Source: Planctomycetia bacterium
GTDB taxonomy: Bacteria > Planctomycetota > UBA1135 > GCA-002686595
NCBI GenBank assembly: GCA_005778045.1
Contig: SXKQ01000136.1
Coordinates: 1-60,451, forward strand
Direction: 5' to 3'
DNA length: 60,451 bases
In this document: one piece after another, positions 43,310 to 51,042 of the stretch
Position numbering within the stretch: position 1 is the first letter of the stretch
Layout of the letters: the number at the start of each line of letters is the position of its first letter
Made by a program: the position numbers and the translations under genes
Notes under the pieces: generated by a model
What the model was told of the DNA's origin: nothing
The model's database searches: none
What the model saw: only the letters and a program-made list of their open reading frames with translations

Positions 43310-44539
43310 TCAAGCGTTCGCCGCGAATTCGCGGCTCGAACGCGCCAGCGGCGCCAGTTCCTTCCAGATGCGCTCCGCAGCGTCGAGCGGCAGCGCGTGT
43401 TCGAGCACCGCCGCGCGGCGGGCGAGTTCGGGTTCGCCGCTGGCGAGCGTGCGTTGCACGAGCTCGCGCGCGAAGCTTGCGTCGAGGCGCGACTCGGCGA
43501 CGAGCTCGACACCTTCGCCGAGCTCGCGCGCGTTGCGCTCTTGATGTCGGTCCGCGTGATGCGGATACGGCACGACCCATGCGGGGCGACGCAGGGCCGC
43601 CACTTCTGCCAGCGTCGAGGCGCCGCCGCGGCACAGCACCAGCGTGGCCGCAGCGAGCGCGCCGTGAACATCGTGCACGAACTCGAGCTTGCGATAGCCC
43701 GCGCGTTCGTCGGCGCCTTGGCCGATGCGACCCGGTCCGGTCTGATGGAGCACCTGCACTCCTTGGCGCAGGAACTCACCGAGCTGCGAGGCGACGAACG
43801 TGTTGAGAGCGCCCGCGCCCTGACTGCCGCCGAGCACGACGAGCAGCGGTCGTCCGGGAACGAAGCCCAGCGCCGCACGCGCGGAGCGCTGGCGTTCTGC
43901 GCTCACGGCACCGGCAGCGAACTGCGGCGCGAGCGGCGGTCCACACAGCACGTCCTTCGCGCTCGTGCGACCGTCCGGTAGCGTACCGCGCCAGGCGTGG
44001 AATACGCGCGCCGCGAACGGCGCCAGCCAGCGCGTCGCCTTGCCGCGCACGGCATTGATCTCGAGCAGCGCGACAGGGATCCCCAGCGTGCGAGCCGCGA
44101 CGACCGCGGGCAGGCACGTGAAGCCGCCGAGTCCCACGAGCACTTCGCTGCCGCGGGCGCGCAGGGCCGCGCGGGCGGCGCGCACGGCGGGCAGCGTGCG
44201 CAGAGCGAGTCCACCGATGCGCGGCGCACCGCCACCATCGGGCTCGAGCGCGAGGGCCACGCGCTCGAGCGGGATCGAGCCGAGCTCTTCCGCGAGCCCC
44301 GCGAAGGCGCGCTGCTCGACCGGCCGTCCTGTGCAGAACCACAGGACGTCGGCGAGGTTGCCAGGATGCTGGGCGAGCAGGTGGCGACCCGGCACGATGT
44401 GGCCGCCGGTGCCGCCGCCCGCGAGCGCGATGCGCAAGCCGGGGCGACGCGCGGCGGAAGGCAGGTGGTGCGAACGGTCCATCGAATCCGACGACGCAGC
44501 GTCTCGGTTGGTGTCGACGACTTCAAGCACCGTGCTCAC
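43310..44539 (-). CDS. murG: Lipid II glycosyltransferase MurG
   Basis: Transfers GlcNAc to lipid I to form lipid II at the inner face of the membrane. The 409-residue GT-B protein has IALAGGGTGGHIVPG, VGLGGFTCLPAVVAA, LLVVLGGSQGAGALN and CRGGASTLAEVAAL with PYPHHADRHQERNA. GTG 44539 is supported by GAGGAGGG at ribosome-site distance; the ~35-residue lead is longer than usual and an internal ATG is possible. Follows the 71-residue gene with a 28-base gap. Confidence 0.93.
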   Translation of the reverse strand: MSTVLEVVDTNRDAASSDSMDRSHHLPSAARRPGLRIALAGGGTGGHIVPGRHLLAQHPGNLADVLWFCTGRPVEQRAFAGLAEELGSIPLERVALALEPDGGGAPRIGGLALRTLPAVRAARAALRARGSEVLVGLGGFTCLPAVVAARTLGIPVALLEINAVRGKATRWLAPFAARVFHAWRGTLPDGRTSAKDVLCGPPLAPQFAAGAVSAERQRSARAALGFVPGRPLLVVLGGSQGAGALNTFVASQLGEFLRQGVQVLHQTGPGRIGQGADERAGYRKLEFVHDVHGALAAATLVLCRGGASTLAEVAALRRPAWVVPYPHHADRHQERNARELGEGVELVAESRLDASFARELVQRTLASGEPELARRAAVLEHALPLDAAERIWKELAPLARSSREFAANA

Positions 44540-44567
44540 TCCCCTGCCCTCCTCGCGCCGGTCACGA

Positions 44568-44783
44568 CTACAGGCCGGGCGCGTTGCCCGGCGTCCATTC
44601 GGCCTCGGCCAGGCTGGCCGACACCGCGACGGTGCCGGCTGCCGGGCTCTCGTCCGCCACGCGCAGCTCGGCGCTGTACGGACCCAACCAGCCCTCGAGC
44701 AGGAGTCGGATCGACCCCTCGAGGTGCAGTCCCACCACGAACATGCAGCCCGTGAGGAACAGGAGCTTGAAGCGCTCGCTCAC
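44568..44783 (-). CDS. 71-residue membrane protein in the dcw operon
   Basis: The GTG at 44783 overlaps the stop of the LysM gene (GTGA). The product has one N-terminal helix (FKLLFLTGCMFVVGLHLEG) and a ~45-residue C-terminal part likely outside the membrane (AELRVADESPAAGTVAVS). No family recognised. Codon pattern and coupling to its neighbours argue it is real; it is easily missed because a longer frame starts upstream inside the LysM gene. Role in cell wall synthesis or division is inferred from position. Confidence 0.65.
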   Translation of the reverse strand: MSERFKLLFLTGCMFVVGLHLEGSIRLLLEGWLGPYSAELRVADESPAAGTVAVSASLAEAEWTPGNAPGL

Positions 44784-45691
44784 TGGACCAGCGACTTGCC
44801 TGAGGCGCGGGGGCTCCAGCCAGTCGTCGTCTCGCGCGACCCGGCCTTGGCGACGGTCGTGCCCTTGGGGAGACCGATCTCGGCGCCGACCTTGAGGCGA
44901 TCGGGATTGAGGCCGGGGTTCAGGTCGCGGATCTCGGTCCAGCGACCGGCGTCGCCGAGCTCGCGGCTGGCGATGCGCGAGAGCGAGTCGCCGTTCTTCA
45001 CGATGTAGGTGCGGCCCGTTGCCGGCTTGCTCTTCGGGGCGTCGTTCTTGCCTTCGCTGCGCGGTGCGCTGGCGGCGACCGCACGGCCACCGGCGGGCAG
45101 GTTCAGGGTCGTTCCGACCTTGAGGTTTTGGGGGGTGACGTTCGCGTTCAGCGACTGGATCTCGGTCCAACGCGAGGCTGTGCCGAGCTCGCGGCTGGCG
45201 ATGCCACCGAGAGTGTCGCCGCTCTTGACCGTGTAGGTGCGCACGCCGCCGGCCGTGACCGGAGTCGCGACCATATCGCCGGTGCGCACGACCGGAGCCG
45301 AGGCGCTCGTCAGCGGCTGGGCACCGATCACCGGGATCATGCCGACGGGCTGGATCGGGCTGAGGAGCGGGGCCGGAGCGCCGCCGGCGAGCGGTGCGCC
45401 GCCGATCGGAGCAGCGGTGGGGCCGTCGAGGACGATCGGGGTGATGAGCGGGTCGGTGCCGGTCGAGATCGGCAGACCACCGAGCTCGCCCGCAACCGGG
45501 GTCACGCTGCCGTCGGCCGACGGCGGCGTGTAGGGACTGCGGCGCAGCTTGGAAGCATCAGCCGTAGTGGCCTCCGCATCCTTCTTCTCCCAGAACTTCC
45601 AGCTCGAGCCTTCACCCCACAGGGAGACGGCGAGGATGGTAACGAGGAGGACGACCAAGGCGATGACGCCGTAACGTTCGATCTTCTGCAT
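44780..45691 (-). CDS. Membrane-anchored protein with two LysM domains
   Basis: A 303-residue protein. The ATG at 45691 (GGAG 8 bases before) gives a short cytoplasmic tail and one helix (YGVIALVVLLVTILAVSLW), a ~120-residue Pro/Ala/Gly-rich linker, then LysM 1 (TYTVKSGDTLGGIASRELG, residues ~170-215) and LysM 2 (TYIVKNGDSLSRIASRELG, ~245-290). LysM binds GlcNAc-containing glycans such as peptidoglycan. It lies between ftsW and murG, where many cell-wall clusters have murD or ftsQ-type genes, suggesting a septal or wall-anchoring role. Confidence 0.88.
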   Translation of the reverse strand: MQKIERYGVIALVVLLVTILAVSLWGEGSSWKFWEKKDAEATTADASKLRRSPYTPPSADGSVTPVAGELGGLPISTGTDPLITPIVLDGPTAAPIGGAPLAGGAPAPLLSPIQPVGMIPVIGAQPLTSASAPVVRTGDMVATPVTAGGVRTYTVKSGDTLGGIASRELGTASRWTEIQSLNANVTPQNLKVGTTLNLPAGGRAVAASAPRSEGKNDAPKSKPATGRTYIVKNGDSLSRIASRELGDAGRWTEIRDLNPGLNPDRLKVGAEIGLPKGTTVAKAGSRETTTGWSPRASGKSLVQ

Positions 45692-45729
45692 GAATGGGAC
45701 TCCGTTTGGTTGAGTGAGAGAGGCAGCCG

Positions 45730-46947
45730 TCACGCGCGCGTGACGACCTGTTCGCGTTCGAGAGACCAGCGGCGGGCCGCGCCAAGGGCGAGACCAACAC
45801 CGAGAGACGAAACAATCAGGGACGTGCCGCCGTGCGAGAGGAACGGCAACGTCATGCCCTTGGGCGGCGCCAGTCCGGCGACGATCTGTACGTGCAGCAT
45901 TCCCTGCAGGCAGGTCGAGATCATCAGCCCGAACGTCGCCAGCGCGTCAAAGCGGTCCTTGATCGAGAGCACGAGGCGCAGGCCGTACCACAAGAGCGCC
46001 ACGAACAGTCCGACTACGAGCAGCATCCCGAAGAAGCCGAGTTCCTCGCCCACTTGGGCGAATACGAAGTCGGACTCGAGGTACGGCACGCCGTGGTTGC
46101 GCAGCGGTCCGTGCGCGTAACCCACGCCGAACAGGTCGCCGCTCGCGATGGCCGACTTCGCGTCCGTCACCTGCTGGTTGTTCTGGGTGCCGAAGAACAT
46201 CAGGATGCGCTTCTTGATGTAAGGGATCAGCGTGAAGCCGATCACCATCAGCGAAGTACCGGCCACCGACATCGGCATGACTACGTGCCGCGTGTGCGCA
46301 CCACCGATCCACAGCGTGGCCGCGGCGCACAGGAACAGCAGGATCGCGCCGCCGAAGTCCGTCTCGACCGCGACGAGACCCGCGTAGAAGCAGATCACCG
46401 CGAAGACCGGGACCACGCCCTTGCGCCAGTCGGTGACCAGCGGACCGAGCTTGGTGCAACGATCGGCGACCCACACCACCAGCACGATGCGGGCCAGCTC
46501 GGAGGGCTGGAACTTGACCACGACGAGGTCAATCCAGCGGTGCGAGCCGTTGATCTGGGATCCGATGCCAGGCACGAACACCAGCAAGAGCAGGATCGCC
46601 ATCCCGAACATCAGGGCCGGGATGTAGCGCCGCACGCCGGCGGTGCCGACGCGAGCTGCGAGCAGCATCACCGTGATGCCGCCGGTGCGGAACAGGACCT
46701 GCTCGAGCAGCTCGCTGGTGAATTCCGCGGGAGCGAGCGTCGTGGCTGCGTGGCTCGCCTGCACGAGCATGCCGAGCGCCGAGAGCGCGAGCACGCAACA
46801 GAAGATGGCCACGGACGGCGCGACCGGATCGTGGCGCTCGACTCTCTTGTGGATCTCGCGCAGGCGCTCGAAGATCGTGGTCTGGTGCTCGCGGGCGACA
46901 CCTCCACTACTGGTTGCGGTCGCAAGGAGGGAACGAGTGCTTTCCAT
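45730..46947 (-). CDS. ftsW: SEDS-family peptidoglycan glycosyltransferase FtsW
   Basis: Polymerises lipid II during division together with a class B PBP. The 405-residue protein has about ten helices. Key motifs are GSHRWIDL, KFQPSELARI, VETDFGGAIL (catalytic-type Asp after the usual Glu-Pro region) and GLAPPKGMTLPFLSHGGTSL, which marks FtsW rather than RodA. A ~45-residue polar N-terminal tail precedes the first helix. It follows mraY by 10 bases and may pair with the divergent PBP at 51042-53534. Confidence 0.93.
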   Translation of the reverse strand: MESTRSLLATATSSGGVAREHQTTIFERLREIHKRVERHDPVAPSVAIFCCVLALSALGMLVQASHAATTLAPAEFTSELLEQVLFRTGGITVMLLAARVGTAGVRRYIPALMFGMAILLLLVFVPGIGSQINGSHRWIDLVVVKFQPSELARIVLVVWVADRCTKLGPLVTDWRKGVVPVFAVICFYAGLVAVETDFGGAILLFLCAAATLWIGGAHTRHVVMPMSVAGTSLMVIGFTLIPYIKKRILMFFGTQNNQQVTDAKSAIASGDLFGVGYAHGPLRNHGVPYLESDFVFAQVGEELGFFGMLLVVGLFVALLWYGLRLVLSIKDRFDALATFGLMISTCLQGMLHVQIVAGLAPPKGMTLPFLSHGGTSLIVSSLGVGLALGAARRWSLEREQVVTRA

Positions 46948-46957
46948 GGCTCTCTCC

Positions 46958-48130
46958 TCAGCGCACCTTCAACAGGGCGAGACTGGCCGTCGCGCACAGC
47001 GCGCAGACGATCCACAGGCGGGTCGTGACGGTGACCTCGTGCCAGCGATGCGCAGCGCGCTGCGCCTTCACGTCCGCCGGAAGCTCGAAGATCGCTCCGT
47101 AGAGCTGCAGGCCGTGGTGAAGCGGCGCGACGGTGAAGACGCGCTTCCCGCCCGTGCGCTTGTAATAGACCTTCTGGATCCAGCTCGAGCCGAGCTCGGC
47201 GACGAACACGAGCGCGATCAGCGGCAGCACCAGCTCCTGCTTGGCGACGACCGCCATCCAGCCGAGCAATCCACCGAGCGGCAGCGAGCCCGAGTCGCCC
47301 ATGAACACGCGCGCCGGGAACGCGTTGTACCAGAGGAACCCGAGACAGGCGCCGCACATCGCTCCACCGACGACGGCCATCTCGGAAGCGGCCTTCACGT
47401 GCGGGATCGCGAGGTACTCGGTCCAGTCGGGACGACCGGTGACGTAGCAGAAGATCATCAGCGCGAGCCCGCTGATCAGCGTGCAGCCCGCGGCGAGACC
47501 GTCGAGACCGTCGGTGATGTTGACCGCGTTCGACGAGCCCGTGACGACGAGCCACTGGAAGCCGACGAACAGCAGGATCCCGAGCACTCCCCACTGCGCG
47601 AGCTCGATCGCCGAGTTCTTCAGGAAAGGGGGATAAAGTGTGAGCAACGTTTCGCGGCCGCTGTAGTGCGCGTAGAAGACGAGCGCGCCGATCACGCCGA
47701 GCACGACGACGGTCTGGCCGAGCAGCTTCGCGGCTGCGCTCAGTCCCTTGCACTTGGGAATCGTGAGCTTCTTGTAGTCATCGACGAAGCCGACCGCGGC
47801 GAGGCCCGCCGTCAGCAGCACTGCGAGCACGACGTGGATGTTGTCGAGGCGCGCCCACAGGAGCACGCTCGCGAGCAGCGAGCCGATCAGGAAGCTGCCC
47901 CCCATCGTCGGCGTGTTCTTCTTGCCCATCGCATCGCCGAGCTTCGCGAGATCGGCGCTGTCGGTCTTGGTGACGTCCTCGCCGACCTTGTGCGCGCGCA
48001 GCCAGCGGATCACGGGCGCGCCGGTCCACAGGGCGAGTGCGAAGGCCGTCAACGCGGCCGCCGCGACGCGGAAGCTGATGTAGCCGAACAGGCTCGCTCC
48101 GAAGAGCTCCTCGAGCAGCGCGGGGAACAT
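46958..48130 (-). CDS. mraY: Phospho-MurNAc-pentapeptide transferase MraY
   Basis: Makes lipid I from UDP-MurNAc-pentapeptide and undecaprenyl phosphate. A 390-residue, ten-helix protein. Family motifs: KKNTPTMGGSFLI, VDDYKKL (catalytic Asp pair), SNAVNITDGLDGLA, NAFPARVFMGDSGSLPLGG and the cytoplasmic APLHHGLQL. Start at ATG 48130 adjoins the murF stop directly. murD, which often follows mraY, is absent here; ftsW follows instead. Confidence 0.96.
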   Translation of the reverse strand: MFPALLEELFGASLFGYISFRVAAAALTAFALALWTGAPVIRWLRAHKVGEDVTKTDSADLAKLGDAMGKKNTPTMGGSFLIGSLLASVLLWARLDNIHVVLAVLLTAGLAAVGFVDDYKKLTIPKCKGLSAAAKLLGQTVVVLGVIGALVFYAHYSGRETLLTLYPPFLKNSAIELAQWGVLGILLFVGFQWLVVTGSSNAVNITDGLDGLAAGCTLISGLALMIFCYVTGRPDWTEYLAIPHVKAASEMAVVGGAMCGACLGFLWYNAFPARVFMGDSGSLPLGGLLGWMAVVAKQELVLPLIALVFVAELGSSWIQKVYYKRTGGKRVFTVAPLHHGLQLYGAIFELPADVKAQRAAHRWHEVTVTTRLWIVCALCATASLALLKVR

Positions 48131-49519
48131 CTAGCCCACCCCCGTCCCCTGACGATTGTGCAGGTGATCGACGACGCGATCGAGGCCGATGCGCCGGCTA
48201 GCCTTGAGCAGCACGGTGTCACCCTGCCGAAGGATCCCGTCGAGCTCCGTCGCGGCCTGGCCCGCATCCTTCAGGTACACGACCGAGCACGCGGGCATTC
48301 CGCCCTCGAGCGCACCGGCCGCGGTGGCCTGCACTTGCTCGCCGACGAGCACGAGCAGATCGATCGAGCCCGCGGCGATGTCGAGTCCGACCGCGTGGTG
48401 CAGTTCCGGGCTGCTGGTCCCGAGCTCGAGCATGTCGCCGAGCACGAGCACGCGACGGCCGCGGCCGTGCAGGCCGGAAAGGAAGCGCACCGCTGCGCGC
48501 GCCGACTCAGGGTTGGCGTTGTACGTGTCGTCGAACACGACCAGTCCCTCGATTTCGTGGCGCTCCATGCGGCGGTGACCGCCCTTGAGGTCCGAGACGG
48601 CAGGCAGGAGCTCGTCGATGTCGATCCCGATGCCGTGGCAGGCCGCGAGGGCGCACACGAGGTTCGAGACGTTGTGCAAGCCGAGCAGCGGAGACGAGAT
48701 CTCGCGCCCGTTGAGGCAGAAGGTCGTGCCGCCAGCGTGGAAGAGCGCGTTCGTCGCGTTGAACTCGGCCTTGCCGTCGATGCTGACCGTGATCACGCGC
48801 GCGCGCGTCGAGGCACGCAGCAGGTCGGCGTGACGGCAGTCGGCGTTGAGCACCGCGAAGCCATCCGCAGGCAGGCTGGCAAACAGCGCGCTCTTCTCGC
48901 GCGCCACGCCCTCGATCGAGCCGAGACCTTCGAGGTGCGACGCGCCGATCATGGTGATGATCGCGCCCGTGGGCTGGGCGATGCGCGCGAGCGCCGCGAT
49001 CTCGCCGGGCGCGTTGGTGCCGATCTCGAGCACCAGCGCCTGCGTCGTCGCGTCCGCGAGCAGCAGCGTGTGCGGGACGCCGACGTCATTGTTGAACGAG
49101 CTGGGGCTCGCGACCGTGCGCATCCGCGTGGCGAGCAGCTGCCCGAGAATGTTCTTGGTGGTCGTCTTGCCGCAGGAGCCGGTGATGCCGATCACGGGCG
49201 CCGACAGGCGCGAGCGATGCCAGCGCGCGAGATCGGCGAGCGCGCGGCGGGGCTCTGCGTGCACCACAAGCGGGACGTCACCCTGGAGGTCCGGCAGCCT
49301 GAGGGACGAGTCCCCCCGGAGCAGGAGTGCGCCAGCCCCCAGCTGGCACGCCGCCTGCGCAAACAGGTTTCCGTCGAAGTTCGGGCCCGAAAGCGCGAGG
49401 AAGAGCTGGTGCGGACGCAGCGCGCGCGTGTCGGTGCTCACCCCGTGCACCGTCCTCGCGCCATCGCCACGCAGGAGCACCGCCCCCGTGCTGTGAAGGA
49501 TGTCCGAAACCCGCATCAT
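48131..49519 (-). CDS. murF: UDP-MurNAc-tripeptide--D-Ala-D-Ala ligase MurF
   Basis: Completes the UDP-MurNAc-pentapeptide. A 462-residue Mur ligase with GITGSCGKTTTKNIL, the NNDVGVP segment and EIGTNAPGEIAAL typical of MurF, and FDDTYNANPESARAAV in the C-terminal domain. The ATG at 49519 overlaps the murE stop (ATGA). No ddl gene for D-Ala-D-Ala is present in the window. Confidence 0.95.
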   Translation of the reverse strand: MMRVSDILHSTGAVLLRGDGARTVHGVSTDTRALRPHQLFLALSGPNFDGNLFAQAACQLGAGALLLRGDSSLRLPDLQGDVPLVVHAEPRRALADLARWHRSRLSAPVIGITGSCGKTTTKNILGQLLATRMRTVASPSSFNNDVGVPHTLLLADATTQALVLEIGTNAPGEIAALARIAQPTGAIITMIGASHLEGLGSIEGVAREKSALFASLPADGFAVLNADCRHADLLRASTRARVITVSIDGKAEFNATNALFHAGGTTFCLNGREISSPLLGLHNVSNLVCALAACHGIGIDIDELLPAVSDLKGGHRRMERHEIEGLVVFDDTYNANPESARAAVRFLSGLHGRGRRVLVLGDMLELGTSSPELHHAVGLDIAAGSIDLLVLVGEQVQATAAGALEGGMPACSVVYLKDAGQAATELDGILRQGDTVLLKASRRIGLDRVVDHLHNRQGTGVG

Positions 49520-51042
49520 CCCTGCTGCCTCCTCCACGCCCCGCTCGTGAGCAGCTCGGCCGCCACCGCGCGATCGTCGAATGCATGGATGCTCGAACCC
49601 ACCTGCTGGGTCGTCTCGTGTCCCTTGCCCGCGAGCAGGACCACGTCGTGCGGTCGGGCCGCGCGCAGCGCCGCGAGGATCGCGCTCCGGCGATCGAGCT
49701 CGACCGTCACCTGCGCGCTGGTCCCGTCGAGACCAGCGAGCACGTCGTCCGCGATCGCGCGCGGATCCTCGCTGCGCGGATTGTCGCTGGTGAGGAACAC
49801 GAGGTCGGCGAGCTCCCCCGCCGCCTTGCCCATCAGAGGGCGCTTGCCACGGTCGCGGTCACCGCCGCAGCCGAACACGCACAGGAGCCGTCCACCGTGG
49901 TCGCCCCGACGGCGTCCCTCGGCCTCGAGGCCCTCGCGGACCGTCGATAGCACCTTGCGCAACGCGTCCTCGGTGTGCGCGTAGTCCACGAGCACTCCGA
50001 AGCCGCAGGATTGCGTGTCGACGCGCTCCAGCCGCCCGGGGGCGGAAGAGGCAAGGGCGAGCCCACCCAACGCGTGGGAAGGGCTCGCCCCCGACACGAG
50101 CACCGCAGCCAGAGCTGCCAGCGCATTCTCGACGTTGAAGCGACCCACGAGCGGCAGAAAAACCCCAGTCCGTTGAATCCCCATCCCTTCGAGGAAAAAA
50201 CGTGTACCGCGTGAGTCGACTTCGAGACGAGATGCGAAGAGGTCGGCGCGCGACCTGGCACTGAACGTATGCACGGTCGCCCCGCGCTCACGCGCGACGG
50301 TGGCCATGCGTTCGGAAGCGGGATCGTCGGCATTGACGATCGCCGCGGCGCCGCGCGAGAGCGACGCGAAGAGGCGCGCCTTGGCGGCGGCGTAGCGCTC
50401 CATGTCCCCGTGGTAGTCGAGGTGGTCGCGCGTGAGATTCGTGAAGACCGCGACACCGACCTCGAGGCCGGCGAGGCGATCCTGATCGAGGGCGTGCGAG
50501 CTCGCCTCGAGCGCCACGCAGTCGCCGCCGAGCGCACGGTGGCGCGCGAGCAGGCGCTGCAGGCCGGGAGCGTCGGGTGTGGTGTGCGTGGCCTTCAGCA
50601 GCACCCCGTCCGCGAGGCGGTTGCCCGCGGTGCCTAGGACGGCCGGACGACGACCGCAGGCAGCGAGCAGCTGTCCGGCGAGGTGCGCGGTGGTGGTCTT
50701 GCCATTCGTGCCCGTGACGGCGATCACGAACATCTCCCGGCCGGGCTGGCCGTGCACGCGCGCGGCGGCGGCGCCGGCGATGGCGCGCGCCTGCGGGTGG
50801 ACCCAATTGGCGACGTTCGAGGGCAGCTCGAGCGGCGCGGGCGAGAGTACCGCGAGCGCGCCGCGCTCGAGCGCCTGAGCGACGAAGCGCGAGCCATCGG
50901 CGCTGGCACCGGGCAGCGCGGCGAACAGGTCGCCTTGCCCCACCGTACGGCTGTCCATCTGTACGTCGTGCAGCGCCTCTTCGGCCAAGACGCCGCGCAG
51001 CTCGCCGCCGAATTCGCGGGCGAGTTCCTTGAGCGTGACCAT
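49516..51042 (-). CDS. murE: UDP-MurNAc-tripeptide synthetase MurE (meso-diaminopimelate type)
   Basis: Adds the third residue to the peptide stem. A 508-residue Mur ligase with VTGTNGKTTTAHLAG, THTTPDAPGLQRLL, ALEASSHALDQDRL and FGCGGDRDRGKRPLMG. The DNPR motif (TSDNPRSEDPRAI) predicts meso-DAP rather than lysine. The ATG at 51042 shares one base with the stop of the PBP gene. It supports a normal DAP-type wall. Confidence 0.95.
   Translation of the reverse strand: MVTLKELAREFGGELRGVLAEEALHDVQMDSRTVGQGDLFAALPGASADGSRFVAQALERGALAVLSPAPLELPSNVANWVHPQARAIAGAAAARVHGQPGREMFVIAVTGTNGKTTTAHLAGQLLAACGRRPAVLGTAGNRLADGVLLKATHTTPDAPGLQRLLARHRALGGDCVALEASSHALDQDRLAGLEVGVAVFTNLTRDHLDYHGDMERYAAAKARLFASLSRGAAAIVNADDPASERMATVARERGATVHTFSARSRADLFASRLEVDSRGTRFFLEGMGIQRTGVFLPLVGRFNVENALAALAAVLVSGASPSHALGGLALASSAPGRLERVDTQSCGFGVLVDYAHTEDALRKVLSTVREGLEAEGRRRGDHGGRLLCVFGCGGDRDRGKRPLMGKAAGELADLVFLTSDNPRSEDPRAIADDVLAGLDGTSAQVTVELDRRSAILAALRAARPHDVVLLAGKGHETTQQVGSSIHAFDDRAVAAELLTSGAWRRQQG

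Noticed and set aside
46643..49984. 1113-residue open frame on the plus strand
   Set aside because: Antisense to ftsW, mraY, murF and murE; no domains, shadow composition.
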